From contig CM033393.1 in the NCBI GenBank assembly GCA_019426215.1, positions 28,708,591 to 28,772,590 of the forward strand: 64,000 nucleotides of DNA, written 5' to 3'. A program made the position numbers and the translations under genes. Positions 44,192 to 55,992 of this stretch are shown here, one piece after another. The DNA comes from Buddleja alternifolia. Taxonomy: Eukaryota > Streptophyta > Magnoliopsida > Lamiales > Scrophulariaceae. The notes beneath the pieces were generated by a model. The model had not been told where the DNA came from. It made no database searches and saw nothing but the letters and a program-made list of their open reading frames with translations. The first letter of the stretch is position 1. Every line of letters begins with the position of its first letter.

Positions 44192-45871
44192 ATGACCCGC
44201 ACATCGCAAAGAAACCTTGAAGATTTTGATTCCGAGATCGAGCGCACTTTCAATAGAAGAAGACGAGCACAAAGCCAAAACGAGAATCAATTTGAGGCAA
44301 TGGAAGGGAACAATCCCGTCAATTTAGAGGACCCGGGAATTCAAGCTTTGATTCAAGCCGCGGTTGCTGCCACTTTAGCACAAAGACAAGAACAAGCTCC
44401 TCGCCCTTTACGTGATTATATGCAACCCACTGTTCATGGAGCCGCTGGTGCTATTGTACTACCCACGGTAGAAGCAAACAATTTTACAATTTCACCGGCT
44501 ATTCTTCAACTCATTTCCAATGAACAATATCGGGGTACGGCGGATGAGTCGCCACATGCTCATATCACCAAGTTCCTTAGCTATTTGAGCACATTTCGAC
44601 AAAATGGAGTGACCGATGATGCTATTAGAATGAGACTCTTTCCGTTCTCATTGAGGGATAAAGCAAGAGCTTGGCTTGACTCATTGCCAACGGCATCCAT
44701 TCATACTTGGGACCAGTTGGTGGAGAAGTTTTTGAGTAAGTATTTTCCACCGGGGAAAACAGCCGCTATCAAAGTTGAGATACAAGGTTTTCGACAAATT
44801 GAGGGAGAGTCACTCTATGAAGCACTTGAAAGATTCAAGGAACTTCTCCGAAAATGCCCTCACCATGGTTTTGCAGTTTGGACTCAAGTGACCATCTTCT
44901 ATCAAGGCCTTGGACCCGGCCTTCGCACTCATCTTGACGCAGCTGCGGGTGGTTCACTCATGAATTTACCACCACAAGCGGCTTGGGAAATGATCGATAG
45001 AATGTCGGAAAACAATTACCAATGGCCTACCGAGAGAGTAATACTTCCAAAGAAGGATAGTGGAGTTTATGAAGTGGAAGCTTCCACTTCACTAGCTAAT
45101 CAAGTAGAACTATTGCACAAGAAATTGGATGCTATGAATTTCTCGGTAAACCAAGTGCAAACGTTGTGTGAAAATTGTGGTGGAAATCATCACATTATGG
45201 AGTGTCAACATGGCAGTCAATCTTATCATTCCGAATGTGTTGAAGATGCGAATTATGTGCAAAATTCAAATAGGACACAAAACGATCCATTTTCTGAAAA
45301 ATATAACCCGGGGTGGAGAAATCACCCAAACTTTTCATGGAGTAACAACAACAATGTGGTGAAGCAACCTCCCGGGTTTCAATCACACGGTGATAGACCG
45401 CCATTTCAACGCCAAGGGGGTTTTCAACCCAACACATTTCACAAACAAGGAGGTTACCAACCACAAGAAAAGAAACCGAGTTTTGAGGAATTGATGCTCC
45501 AATATATAAAGAAAAATGATGAACGGTGTCACAACCTTGAGATTAATGTGAGCAACATACAAACTCAATTAGGACAATTGGCTAGTCAACTCTCAGGTAG
45601 AACACCGGGATCGCTACCTAGCGACACCGAGAAAAACCCGAAAGAACAGGTTCAGGCCATCGCATTGAGAAGTGGTAAAAACGTTGGTGCTGAAAATCTC
45701 CAAAAATCCGACTTGAACCGCGGTCTGAAATTCCAGTGTCCAACTTTTCAGAAGAGGACCGCGGCACACCATCTCAGACAAACAGTTTTCAGAATAGGAC
45801 CGCGGCGTAGGACCGCGGCACACCACCGAACCGCGGTCCAATGCCGTGGCACAGTTACCTATTTCGGATAA
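44192..45871 (+). CDS. Athila gag
   Basis: An open frame of 559 codons starts MTRTSQRNLEDFDSEIER. The retrotransposon gag domain spans roughly residues 120-260 (RMRLFPFSLRDKARAWLDSL, LVEKFLSKYFPPGKTAAI, ESLYEALERFKELLRKCP). A zinc-binding CENCGGNH motif lies near residue 328. A Gln/Asn/Pro-rich tail follows, including PSFEELMLQYIKKNDERC, which is usual at the gag-protease join of Athila. The last 50 codons run through the CCGCGG word cluster in a shifted frame, so the true gag-pol product would need a frame change near 45715-45850. The protein forms the particle around the RNA. Confidence 0.9.
   Translation: MTRTSQRNLEDFDSEIERTFNRRRRAQSQNENQFEAMEGNNPVNLEDPGIQALIQAAVAATLAQRQEQAPRPLRDYMQPTVHGAAGAIVLPTVEANNFTISPAILQLISNEQYRGTADESPHAHITKFLSYLSTFRQNGVTDDAIRMRLFPFSLRDKARAWLDSLPTASIHTWDQLVEKFLSKYFPPGKTAAIKVEIQGFRQIEGESLYEALERFKELLRKCPHHGFAVWTQVTIFYQGLGPGLRTHLDAAAGGSLMNLPPQAAWEMIDRMSENNYQWPTERVILPKKDSGVYEVEASTSLANQVELLHKKLDAMNFSVNQVQTLCENCGGNHHIMECQHGSQSYHSECVEDANYVQNSNRTQNDPFSEKYNPGWRNHPNFSWSNNNNVVKQPPGFQSHGDRPPFQRQGGFQPNTFHKQGGYQPQEKKPSFEELMLQYIKKNDERCHNLEINVSNIQTQLGQLASQLSGRTPGSLPSDTEKNPKEQVQAIALRSGKNVGAENLQKSDLNRGLKFQCPTFQKRTAAHHLRQTVFRIGPRRRTAAHHRTAVQCRGTVTYFG
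45717..45850. repeat. CCGCGG word cluster at the gag-protease join
   Basis: Five CCGCGG hexamers and one CCGTGG variant, in contexts such as AGGACCGCGGCACACC repeated at short intervals. The reading frame changes across this stretch: gag ends in one frame and protease-RT starts in another at 45846. Confidence 0.8.
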
Positions 45872-48665
45872 CGGCGAATCTGCATCCCGCACTGCTCCTG
45901 AACCTGTACAGCCACGACCACCTTTTCCTTTGGCACTAAAAAGGGGGAAACTTGATGCTCAATTTCTAAAATTTGTAGAAATGTTTAAACAATTGCGCAT
46001 TAACATTCCTTTTGCAGATGCTATTCTCCAAATGCCAAGCTATGCTAAATTTCTCAAGGAAATTCTTTCGAACAAACGCAAGCTTGAAGAACATGCAACC
46101 GTTGCACTCACCGAGGAATGTTCCGCGATACTTCAGAATAAGCTTCCCCCTAAGCTTAAAGACCCAGGGAGTTTCTCAATTCCTTGCACAATTGGTTCCC
46201 TTACTTTTTCTAAAGCTCTTTGCGATCTAGGAGCGAGTATTAATCTCCTTCCTTTTTCTCTTTTCAGGAAGTTAGGGCTTGGAGAACCAAAACCGACTAC
46301 CGTCACTCTCCAATTGGCGGACCGATCCATTAAGTACCCAAGGGGGATGGTAGAAGACGTACTAGTCAAAGTTGATAAGTTCATCTTTCCGGTGGATTTT
46401 ATAGTATTGGACATGGAAGAGGACGTCGAGATGCCACTGATTTTGGGACGCCCATTTTTGAATACGGGTAAAGCTTTAATTGATGTCGCAAATGGTAAGC
46501 TCATACTTAGAGTAGGGGATGATCAGGTTACTTTTAATGTATATCAAGCAATGAGGCATCCGTCCCCTACCCCTACTTGTTATGCTATTGATATTGTTGA
46601 TCATGCTTCTGTTGAGTATTTTCAGTTCCATAATGATGATGACCTATTAAAAACCTGCTTAATTGGTCCTATGGACAAAGAGACCGATTTGGAGCACTTA
46701 CAAGAGACGTTGGCTAGCCTTGAGGCCAATCCGCCTCATAAACGGAGTTATCGACCAAGATTTGAATCTCTAGATCGCCCATTGACCACTCCACCAAAAC
46801 AATCAATAGAAGAACCTCCGACACTCGAACTCAAACCTTTACCATCTCATTTGAAATATGCTTTCCTTGATACTTCGGAAACTTTACCTGTGATTATTTC
46901 TTCATCTTTGACAGGAAGCATGGAAGAAAAACTATTACGAGTATTGAGGACTCACAAAAGGGCATTCGGTTGGAAAATCGCGGACATCAAAGGAATCAGT
47001 CCAGCTATCTGCATGCATAAAATCTTAATGGAGGACAATTACAAGACCACAATCCAACCTCAAAGGAGATTAAATCCAATGATGCAAGAGGTAGTAAAAA
47101 AAGAAGTGATTAAATTGCTTGACTCAGGTATAATATATCCTATTTCAGATAGTGCATGGGTAAGCCCAACCCAAGTCGTGCCAAAGAAAGGAGGAATAAC
47201 CGTTATCTCAAATGAGAAAAACGAGTTAATCCCAACTCGCACCGTGACAGGTTGGCGTGTTTGTATTGACTATAGGAAATTAAATGATGCTACTAGAAAA
47301 GATCACTTCCCCCTCCCCTTCATTGACCAAATGCTAGAAAGGTTAGCCGGACATGAATTTTATTGTTTTCTAGATGGCTATTCGGGTTATAATCAAATTG
47401 CTATTGCACCGGAGGATCAAGAGAAAACGACTTTCACTTGTCCTTATGGTACATTTGCTTATAGACGAATGCCATTTGGCCTTTGTAATGCGCCTGCCAC
47501 ATTTCAGCGTTGTATGATGGCTATCTTTCATGATATGGTTCCAAATTTCATTGAAATATTCATGGATGACTTCTCTGTTTTTGGCTCTTCATTTGATGCT
47601 TGTTTGCATAATTTATCATTGGTTTTACAGAGATGTGAGGATACTAACCTTGTTTTAAATTGGGAGAAGTGTCACTTTATGGTACAAGAAGGCATAGTCT
47701 TAGGCCATCGTATTTCACACAAGGGTATTGAGGTGGATCCCGCTAAAGTAGAAGTTATTGAGAAACTTCTCCCTCCCACATCTGTCAAAGGAGTGAGGAG
47801 TTTCTTGGGTCATGCCGGGTTTTATAGACGATTTATTAAGAATTTTTCAGATATTTCGAAACCTCTATCTAACCTCCTCATGAAAGATGCACAATTTGAT
47901 TTTGACGCTTCTTGTTTACAGGCATTTCACACTCTTCGAGAAAAATTGATTACAGCTCCCGTGATAGTGGCACCCGATTGGAGTCTCCCGTTTGAGCTAA
48001 TGTGTGATGCAAGTGATTTCGCGGTAAGTGCAGTCCTTGGTCAACGCAAGGATAAGGTATTTCGAACAATTTATTACGCGAGTAAGACACTTAATGATGC
48101 ACAACAGAATTATGCAACTACTGAAAAAGAGTTACTAGCTGTCGTATTCGCTTTTGAAAAGTTCCATTCATACCTTGTCATGAATAAAGTCATTGTATAC
48201 ACCGACCATTCAGCTCTTAAATACCTCCTCTCTAAAAAAGATGCAAAACCAAGATTGATTAGGTGGATTTTGTTGTTACAAGAATATGACCTAGAAATTA
48301 GAGACAAAAAGGGGGTAGAAAATGTTGTTGCGGACCACCTTTCTAGAAGTGAGGACTCTCGGGTAGATATTTTAGATGCCACACCAATTTTAGAAGAATT
48401 CCCGGATGAACATCTTTATGCTATTGTTAATGGACCCCGCCCCAGGTTTGCTGATATTGCGAATTATCTTGTCAAGAGGGAACTCCCCCCAGATCTTACT
48501 TATCATCAGAGGAAGAAATTCCTATCTGAAGTTAAGCACTATTTGTGGGATGATCCTTTCTTGTGCAGATTGTATTATTCGGAGGTGTGTTCCCTTCGAG
48601 GAAACAATGTCTATCTTGCGCCACTGTCACGATGGTGTCACTGGAGGACACTTCGGACCCACTAA
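45846..48665 (+). CDS. Athila pol: protease, reverse transcriptase, RNase H
   Basis: An open frame of 939 codons. The protease lies at residues ~110-210 with active site [11 protein letters not shown], then [23 protein letters not shown]. The reverse transcriptase (~residues 370-640) carries [37 protein letters not shown] and [20 protein letters not shown], with catalytic FMDDFSVFG. RNase H follows ([66 protein letters not shown]). All key acidic residues are present. The frame runs out at 48665 because of a frameshift near 48585, just before the integrase zinc finger. In-frame Met codons near 45846 do not define the natural start, since gag-pol is normally one polyprotein. Confidence 0.93.
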   Translation: MAQLPISDNGESASRTAPEPVQPRPPFPLALKRGKLDAQFLKFVEMFKQLRINIPFADAILQMPSYAKFLKEILSNKRKLEEHATVALTEECSAILQNKLPPKLKDPGSFSIPCTIGSLTFSKALCDLGASINLLPFSLFRKLGLGEPKPTTVTLQLADRSIKYPRGMVEDVLVKVDKFIFPVDFIVLDMEEDVEMPLILGRPFLNTGKALIDVANGKLILRVGDDQVTFNVYQAMRHPSPTPTCYAIDIVDHASVEYFQFHNDDDLLKTCLIGPMDKETDLEHLQETLASLEANPPHKRSYRPRFESLDRPLTTPPKQSIEEPPTLELKPLPSHLKYAFLDTSETLPVIISSSLTGSMEEKLLRVLRTHKRAFGWKIADIKGISPAICMHKILMEDNYKTTIQPQRRLNPMMQEVVKKEVIKLLDSGIIYPISDSAWVSPTQVVPKKGGITVISNEKNELIPTRTVTGWRVCIDYRKLNDATRKDHFPLPFIDQMLERLAGHEFYCFLDGYSGYNQIAIAPEDQEKTTFTCPYGTFAYRRMPFGLCNAPATFQRCMMAIFHDMVPNFIEIFMDDFSVFGSSFDACLHNLSLVLQRCEDTNLVLNWEKCHFMVQEGIVLGHRISHKGIEVDPAKVEVIEKLLPPTSVKGVRSFLGHAGFYRRFIKNFSDISKPLSNLLMKDAQFDFDASCLQAFHTLREKLITAPVIVAPDWSLPFELMCDASDFAVSAVLGQRKDKVFRTIYYASKTLNDAQQNYATTEKELLAVVFAFEKFHSYLVMNKVIVYTDHSALKYLLSKKDAKPRLIRWILLLQEYDLEIRDKKGVENVVADHLSRSEDSRVDILDATPILEEFPDEHLYAIVNGPRPRFADIANYLVKRELPPDLTYHQRKKFLSEVKHYLWDDPFLCRLYYSEVCSLRGNNVYLAPLSRWCHWRTLRTH

Positions 48666-49719
48666 GACCGCCCTCAAGGTGCTACAATCGGGTTTCTTCT
48701 GGCCTACTTTATTTAAAGACAGCCATGCTTTTGTTGCATCGTGTGATAAATGCCAACGTGTTGGCAATATTTCTCGAAAGCATGAGATGCCTTTAAATAA
48801 TATGCTAGAATGCGAACTTTTTGATGTGTGGGGAATTGATTTTATGGGACCCTTCCCTAATTCTCATTCCCACAAGTACATACGTGTAGCCGTTGATTAT
48901 GTGTCTAAGTGGGTTGAGGCGGAAGCATTGCAAACTAATGATGCTCGAGTAGTGCTAAGATTTTTAAAGAAGCATATTTTCACCCGTTTTGGCACTCCTC
49001 GAGCAATTATTAGCGATGGTGGCACACATTTTCGGAACAAACAATTTGATGCTTTTTTAAAAAAATATGGTGTCACACATAAGGTCTCGACCCCGTATCA
49101 CCCTCAAACGAGTGGACAGGTAGAAGTGTCAAATAGGGAAATTAAACGCATCTTAGAAAAAACAATTAGTTCCTCTAGAAAGGATTGGTCCCTCAAGCTA
49201 GATGATGCACTTTGGGCATATAGAACCGCGTTTAAAACCCCAATCGGCATGTCACCTTACCGCCTTGTTTTTGGAAAAGCATGTCACCTACCTGTCGAAT
49301 TTGAGCATAGAGCATATTGGGCTATTAAAATGCTTAACTTTGATATGCAAGCTATAGGTAAAAATAGGTTACTCCAACTTAATGAGCTTGACGAATTTCG
49401 ACATGAGGCATATGAGAATGCCAAGTTGTACAAGGAACGAACGAAGAAATGGCATGATCAAAGGATCACACCCCGGGAATTTCAAGTTGGCGATGTGGTA
49501 CTTCTTTTCAACTCTCGCCTACGACTTTTTCCGGGCAAACTCCGTTCAAAGTGGTCAGGTCCTTTCACTATCACAAAGGTTTATCCATCCGGGGCTATTG
49601 AGATTCAAGACGAGGTAAAGGGTACTTTTACTGTAAATGGGCACCGGTTGAAATATTATTTTCATCAAGGATGGAGCAAGGACAAGCACACCGTCCCGCT
49701 CCAGGATCCATCCCCGTGA
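48406..49719 (+). CDS. Athila integrase (open frame after a frameshift)
   Basis: Meaningful homology begins near 48570, with RRCVPFEE. The HHCC zinc finger is [12 protein letters not shown]...CDKCQRVG. The catalytic core shows [12 protein letters not shown] (first Asp), [10 protein letters not shown] (second Asp) and [17 protein letters not shown] (Glu), then [29 protein letters not shown]. The C-terminal domain [21 protein letters not shown]...GPF follows, and no chromodomain is present, as expected outside the chromovirus group. It lies one frame from the RT ORF, which overlaps it by 260 bases. Confidence 0.92.
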   Translation: MNIFMLLLMDPAPGLLILRIILSRGNSPQILLIIRGRNSYLKLSTICGMILSCADCIIRRCVPFEETMSILRHCHDGVTGGHFGPTKTALKVLQSGFFWPTLFKDSHAFVASCDKCQRVGNISRKHEMPLNNMLECELFDVWGIDFMGPFPNSHSHKYIRVAVDYVSKWVEAEALQTNDARVVLRFLKKHIFTRFGTPRAIISDGGTHFRNKQFDAFLKKYGVTHKVSTPYHPQTSGQVEVSNREIKRILEKTISSSRKDWSLKLDDALWAYRTAFKTPIGMSPYRLVFGKACHLPVEFEHRAYWAIKMLNFDMQAIGKNRLLQLNELDEFRHEAYENAKLYKERTKKWHDQRITPREFQVGDVVLLFNSRLRLFPGKLRSKWSGPFTITKVYPSGAIEIQDEVKGTFTVNGHRLKYYFHQGWSKDKHTVPLQDPSP

Positions 49720-50912
49720 CCCCCTCTTGAAACGTCAAGCTAATGACTATAAACCAGCGCTTCGTGGGAGGCAACCCACGTTTTTCATGTTTTCTTAATT
49801 TTTCATTTTGTTTTACTTCTTGAGCTGAGTTATTTTGGATTTCTTGTTTCAGGGTTTGTTGTCATTGCGATTGTTGAGCTTTTTATTTCGAAAAAAAAAA
49901 AAAAATTGGGAACAGGACCGCAGTTCAGTGCCGCGGCACCTAGTCAATGCCTACACATCTCAAAACTATACCGCGGCACGGGACCGCGGTCTCCTATGAA
50001 GAAAAAAAATACGGGCAAAAGTTACGCACTTTCTGCGCCGCGGCGTGAATGTGATTTTCCAAAGTCATACCGCGGTTTCCCCCCCCCCCTTCTTTACCCA
50101 GTGCACAAGTGCACCATACCACGTCCCTGGACCGCGGTTTTGTTTGTGCCACGGCACTGGACCGCGGCACGTCGCAGAAACTCAGCAACTTAAGGGCTGA
50201 TTTCTGGCTCATTTTCACCACTATTCCTTTCTTCCACCCACCAAACCGCGGCATTGTTCATCACCCCAGCCCCAATCCGGCCTTCATTCACTTCCCAACA
50301 TCAAAATCACCCCCACCCATATCATTTTCGGCCATTTCCTCTCTATCCCACCGATTATTTTTGGATTTTAGGTGAGTTTTGAGTGATTTCTCCTAGGGTT
50401 CCTGCACCGGGCGAAAATTTTCTCCCAGGGTTCATGCATTGGGGTCCAATTTTTATACCATTTCCACCGGATAAGGGCCGATTTGTTTCATTTTCAGAGT
50501 TTAGGGGTCGATTGGTGCTCACATTTCGAATTTCAGGGCCTATTCTGAAAATTTCACTAATTTCAGGGGTTCTTCTGCACACTTTCAACAAGTTCAGGGC
50601 TGTTTCTGAATTTTTCCAGATTTGCAGGGGCTGTTTATACTAGTGTGAATTGCTTTGGGACTGTTTGGCGACACGTTGGCACTTTTGGCCAACTCCGGGA
50701 TTGTTTTCGGTGGGTCAGGCTTTTCGCTCCCCCTTGTCTCTTCCGTTTATTCGTGCGCCTTGTCGGCTTATTTTGTGTATATTTGGTTTGGTTGTTGCAT
50801 TCGGTTTTTTGTTGTTGACGACAATATTGTGGTGTTGATTGGTAAGAAAAATTGATTTGTGGTGGTGTTGCATTGTGGGTCATTGTCGGTCTTTGCTTTG
50901 GGATTAAGTGCA
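49720..50912 (+). other. Athila region between integrase and third ORF
   Basis: It carries an A-run (49891-49905) and then a third cluster of eight CCGCGG words at about 49915-50250. This is followed by loosely repeated TTTCAGGG/TTCATG phrases (50400-50640), such as ATTTCAGGGGTTC and AAGTTCAGGGCTG. Several ORFs of 60-95 codons on both strands cross these repeats. None resembles a known protein. Confidence 0.6.
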
Positions 50913-52109
50913 ATGAGTTCTAGCACACGTCGGGCCAATGAAGCCTCCTCTTCTCAGGCTCCACCACCACAAGAGCCCGAAGAGTCTGAGGTTCCACTTT
51001 ATGATAGAACCAAATTTGTGAGCTTAGAGGCATCTACACGCTACTCTGAGATCTTCCTGTCTAAGAATTGTGTTCCCGAGCGTGGAATAAATGTTACAGA
51101 TCGGAATCAGGAAATTCTATTTCAAATCCAAAATCGTGGGTGGACTAACTTTGTGAAAACCCCTCAGCCTGCTGTCCTCTCGGTGGTTTGTGAGTTTTAT
51201 GCCAATGCTCACGACTTTGATCGAGTCAAACGGAAGAATAGGGTTAAAGTGCGGGGTGTGTCGGTTAAATTTGATAAGAAAACCATCAACCGACTCTTTG
51301 AGCTTCCATACGTTGGCAATGAGGAATTTTTGAACTTTGAGTCCGACTATATGGAGTTGATGAACAACATTTGCCACCCCGGGTCCACTTGGATAACGAC
51401 TCGGGGCATTCCGGTCAAGTTTCCCCGCACATGCCTTCTGCCCCAGGCCAAGCTTTGGTATCTATTCATTACGGCCCGCTTTCTTCCCACCACATCGGTC
51501 AGTATGGTGCTAAAGAGCCGAGCAACTCTTCTTTATGCCATTATGAGTGGCCGCAGCATTGAGGTAGGCCGTATTTTAAACAAATCCCTGTTGGAATCGA
51601 TTCAGAAGAGCACTACACAGAATCTGGCTCACCCTCATTTGATCACTGCATTAGTTATACGCGCGGGTGTCCCTATTCACTCTTCTGAGGCCACGACACG
51701 GCCTATGGGAGATCTTGATGATGCCAGCATTGCTGCACCGCTTCCACCACTTTATGCGGATGCCGGTGATGCTGATGTACCTCCTGATATGCAGGCTCCC
51801 GCTGTCCCTCCCCCAGCCCCACGTTCTTAGACTGCGAGGTATGAACACCTCGATGCTCAGATACATGCTTTACGGATGGATATGCATCAGGGTTTTGATA
51901 CGATGATGACAGCATTTCACGGGATTACTACACAGTTGGACCGGGCTGAGAGGCGCCAAAAGCGCCTATGGGATTTTCAGATACGCAATTTCGAGCACCT
52001 CCACTCCGAACCCAGTGCCCCACTTTCACCCCCTGCCTGGGACTCACCTCCCCATCCACAGCCCGACACTTCAGAAGCTCCTGATGACGCTATGCCCACA
52101 TCCCCTTAG
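50913..52109 (+). pseudogene. Athila env-position ORF (plant transposon protein domain)
   Basis: It starts MSSSTRRANEASSSQAPPPQ (50913), preferred over the upstream in-frame Met at 50859. The core (about residues 45-280) resembles the 'putative plant transposon protein' domain seen after integrase in many Athila elements: NRGWTNFVKTPQPAVLSVVC, EFYANAHDF, VRGVSVKFDKKTINRLFELP, LLPQAKLWYLFITARFLPT. A TAG at 51828-51830 interrupts the frame, which then continues in phase to 52109 through YEHLDAQIHALRMDMHQGFD and a Pro-rich tail. CAG to TAG would explain the stop. No signal peptide or transmembrane segment is visible, so an envelope role is not supported. Confidence 0.8.
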
Positions 52110-53796
52110 ACATTTTCTTGTTTTCTTTCTTCCTTTTGAACTTTTGTATTGTTAGATTATTACATTTATTGTCGTTTTCTGGTTGTGGTTTTATGTTTTT
52201 CTGCTTGTGTGTGACCTTAGTGTTATGATGATGCTTCTTGTCTTTTCTTGTCTTTTCTAACTCCACAGATGGCTTGCCTTTAGTTTCAGACTCTACGCCT
52301 TGTTGCTCTTTCGCTTTTTGGACATCACTTACCTTCAACATTCAGGGACGTCTCTTTCTTCTTCTTTACATATATATGTCCGCTCATTGGGGGCAATGTG
52401 CTAGCTTAGTTGGGGGGTGGATTAGACGTCCCATATTTTTTGTGATGTGGCGAAATTGGTGGAACTTGTGCTCATTTGTTAGATTCATGCTTGATTTGGG
52501 ATTAGAAAAATGTGATAGTCATTGATTTCATGTTCATGATTTGTTATACTTTTGCTTGGAGCATGATTCGTTTGAATATCTCTACTTCATCTTAGAAGAA
52601 ATCATTTGTCATAATTTTTCTGTGAAAACCTTTTTAGCCATGCTTATGTGAATTGTTGAGGATTTAAAGCATTGAACTTTCAATTTTGTCAATTTTGAAG
52701 TGGTGTGTATGAGCTGTGCGAAGTCATGAAATGATTTAGGCCATCTTTCATTTTCTTTAACCTTACAATTGGCCTTCACGAATAAATAATCTTCGACCTA
52801 TTTTGAGCCTTATAGATAAGAATGGAGTGTGTAAGCACACTAAAAACCACCATTCGCTTTTCTTTCGAAAACCACACCAACCACCTTTTAGCCTAAAAGA
52901 AAGAAAAACAAAGTTATCTTCCAAATTAGAGAGCATATAACTTATATCATGTGGTTTTAATTTGGGTTTGCGCTTTGTTTTTGGTATCGAATCTCAGGAT
53001 TAATGGGTAGAGTTGTGTTGGTTCGTGATGATGTTGAGAAATTTTGAGGTCTTGAGTTTATGTGAAATAAGAGAGGAAAAAGAAATATTGTGAGTTGGCT
53101 AAAGAGTCGAGAGATCGGAAGTTACCGAAAAATATAATTGGTGAGCTCTCTCGACTAGGCTGTGATGTGAACTTCAATGGGATTTAATTGGTTTGTGAAT
53201 CATTATTCACCCCTAGCATCAAAAGAAACAAGTTTTGGGGTTTTGAGTTCAAAGGGAAAAAGAAATCAAAAAGCTATAAGTGGAAAGATATAGAGATTTA
53301 TTTCGATTGATGAGTGGTGTTAGCTCAATGATATGAGTGTATGCTTTCTTTTAAGTTTAGTCACTTTACCCATATTCCCGTCCAAGCCATTACCTAGCCT
53401 TACATTACAAGCCAAAAAGACCTTTTGATCGTGACTTTCACACTTCATACACACCGATAAGTTAACAAAGTTTTGGAATGCTTCAATGTTTTTATTATCT
53501 AATGAGTTTGCATAATCATGTTTAAAACGTGCTTTCGACATAAAAAAATAGTATGGAGTTCAAAAATAAGAATGGAATTCAAAATATCTTAGGGGTTTCA
53601 ATTGTTGAATGTTTAGGCAACGTGTAACTTATCATGACTATTTTCGAGGGAGTGACACTCACATCTTTTGTGAAGTGCAAAAATTGAGCCTCATGTGCGT
53701 ACTTGGTTCTGAACATTCAGCCTTTAAACGATCCCGAATCACAGCGAAAAATCGAACTTATGAGTATTTGTTCACCATTATTGATCGAGACGATCA
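52110..53796 (+). other. Athila 3' untranslated region
   Basis: No credible gene. Dispersed AT-rich sequence, with a GGGGGCAATGTG...TTGGGGGGTGG word near 52389-52420 that resembles a secondary purine tract. The ORFs at 52238-52525 and 53320-53541 have no recognisable features. Confidence 0.5.
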
Positions 53797-53815
53797 AAAG
53801 CCTAGGGGGGGGTAG
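53797..53815 (+). promoter_or_regulatory. Athila polypurine tract
   Basis: AAAGCCTAGGGGGGGGTAG directly precedes the TGATAAG of the 3' LTR, marking the plus-strand primer. Confidence 0.8.
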
Positions 53816-54952
53816 TGATAAGTCACATTTTATGAGTTTTTACCCCTTTGATTTAGTATTTCGTCATAATTTAGTAATGAATATCCCGCATCGTGCTTTG
53901 ATTTGTTTCAATTTCATTGTGTAGGGATTTAAGTCAAATAGATCGACTATCGAGTAAGAAGGCCGAACAAGAGACGAAAAGCGAAGAAAAATATGAATCT
54001 GCCACTCGGACCGCGGCACAGACCGGTGCAAGACCTCGGTTGCGGTACACTGCCAAGCTCAGAAATCCGGATAGGACCGCGGCACGGAACCGCGGCCTTG
54101 GCGCCCCAGAAACCGCGGCACAATGTCCCGCGCCCCTTGATGAATGACCCTTCGCGCCCTGTTAGACCTCAGCTCAAACCGTGGTAATACTTGCCAATTG
54201 GACCGCGGCAATACTTGCCAATTGGACCGCGGCGCTGTGCCGCGGCATTACTTGCCATCCACCACGGTCAGCTAAGAATGTGTGCCGCGGTCCAATTCTC
54301 CCTAAGCCCTAAAATTAAGTCCGCCGTTTTTCCTCCTTTATAACACACTTTCTCTTGGAAAGCACTTACACTTGTTCTAAAAACCTAGGAAGCCATAGGA
54401 AGACCCAAGGAAGCTTGAGAGCCATTTTCATCATCAACAGATGGATTCACACCTGTAATAGCGGAGGAGCGTAGCGTAGTAATTCAAATCTTTCTCGGTG
54501 ATTAGTTTATCAACTATGTCTTTATAGAATTGTGAATCATTTGTCTTGTAAGTATGAGTCTACACAGCTTTGGGTGGTTGGGTAGTAAAGACTTTTGTGA
54601 CTGTTGCGTTAATGGAACCATGATTAAATTCCGGCAATTTATTACATTCTTCATGACATGTTTGATGTTAGGCTAATGCTTTCACATGAATGATCATCCT
54701 GGTTTGCCCCTTATTAATGACTTTGTCTTGAGACCGACTAGAGGCCATTGATCGAGGTAGAAGGGAGATCGAAAAATCCCAACAGCATACGTACAATTGA
54801 CTAGGATAGAATCGATTGCGGTTGTGTGGGTTGATTTTGTGGAATGGATGACACCGCGCTGAAGTAGGGATCTTCGGAAAAGGAATTCCTTTGAAGATAA
54901 ATAGATGTTACGTTCAATTCACAAGATCGTCACTATAGAGCATATCGGAGGT
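53816..54952 (+). repeat. Athila 3' LTR, truncated and indel-rich
   Basis: It matches the 5' LTR from TGATAAGTCACATTTTATG to about CACTATAGAGCATATCGGAG. It lacks the last ~400 bp and runs straight into satellite at about 54953. It contains another eight CCGCGG words (54008-54290). Many single-base and short indels relative to the 5' LTR appear after 54000, for example an extra CGGAGGAGCGTAGCGTA-like insert near 54463. Confidence 0.85.
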
Positions 54953-55861
54953 GGTATGATAAACATCCTGTTTAAACGGTATACAAGGCATATTCGAAAA
55001 CAGAATTGACACATCGGATACATAACAACGACATTCAATTGGGTGACATGGAATACTACAATACATTGCGAAACTAGTAAAAATGACATGTTTTATTTTA
55101 TTATTAACTCAAATTGGATCCAATCAGAACGATTTTTGATTGAAAAAACTGACGCTTATGCCGTTATGATAAACATCGGGTTATGCGGTATACAAGGCAT
55201 ATTCAAAACAGAATTGCACATCGATACATAAACAACTGACTTTCAATTGGGTGGCGTGGAATACGACAATACATTGCGAAACTAATAAAAATGACATGTT
55301 TTATTTTATTATCAACTTAAATTCGATCCAATCAGAACAATTTATGATTGAAAAAGTAGACGCTTATACCGGTATGATAAACATCCGGTTAAGCGGTATA
55401 CAAGGGATATTCGAAACAGAATTGCACATCGATACTTAAATAACTGACATTCAACTAGGTGACATGGAATACTACAATACATTGCGAAACTAATAAAAAT
55501 GACATGTTTTATATTATTATAAACTCAAATTGGATCCAATCAAAACAATTTATGATTGAAAAAATAGACGCTTATACCGGTATGATAAACATCCGGTTAA
55601 TCGGTATACAAGTCATATTGGAAACAGAATTGCACATCGATACATAAACAATTGACATTCAATTGGGTGACATGGAATACTACAATACATTGCGAAACTA
55701 ATAAAAATGACATGTTTTATTTTATTATAAACTCAAATTGGATCCAATCAGAACTATTTATGATTGAAAAAATAGACGCTTATACCGGTATGATAAACAT
55801 CCGGTTAAACGGTATACAAGGCATATTCGAAACAGAATTGCACATCGATACGTAAACAACT

Positions 55862-55992
55862 GACATTCAATTGGGTGACATGGAATACTACAATACATTG
55901 CGAAACTAGACGCTTCTGCCGTTATGATAAACATTCGGTTAAGCGGTATACAAGGCATATTCAAAACAGAATTGCACATCGATACATAAACA
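55862..55992 (+). repeat. Shortened satellite monomer (~130 bp)
   Basis: Here ACATTGCGAAACTA joins directly to GACGCTTCTGCC, deleting about 78 bp that include the BamHI palindrome. The same join, with the same private variants (GACGCTTCTGCC, ACATTCGGTT, ACTAACTTTCAATTGGGAGG), recurs near 58455, 60677 and, slightly altered, 61229. All four copies therefore derive from one deletion event. Confidence 0.9.

Larger units (their letters stand above)
42456..54952 (+). mobile_element. Athila-type Ty3/gypsy retrotransposon (3' LTR truncated)
   Basis: It has a 5' LTR (42456-43860), a TGGTGCCGTTGCC primer site, gag, pol (protease, RT, RNase H, integrase), an env-position ORF, a purine tract and an incomplete 3' LTR that stops at the satellite. 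The left flanking 5 bases are ACTAC (42451-42455). The gag zinc region, the CDLGAS protease motif, the FMDD RT motif and the extra ORF downstream of integrase fit the Athila lineage. Coding regions are long and only lightly broken, so this is among the youngest elements here. Confidence 0.9.

Noticed and set aside
50355..50913. Small ORFs on both strands after the Athila integrase
   Set aside because: They cross loosely repeated TTTCAGGG phrases and CCGCGG words, with no domain or conserved start.
50913..52109. True envelope protein in the Athila element
   Set aside because: The position is env-like, but no signal peptide, membrane segment or envelope motif is visible. The domain matches a plant transposon-associated family instead.
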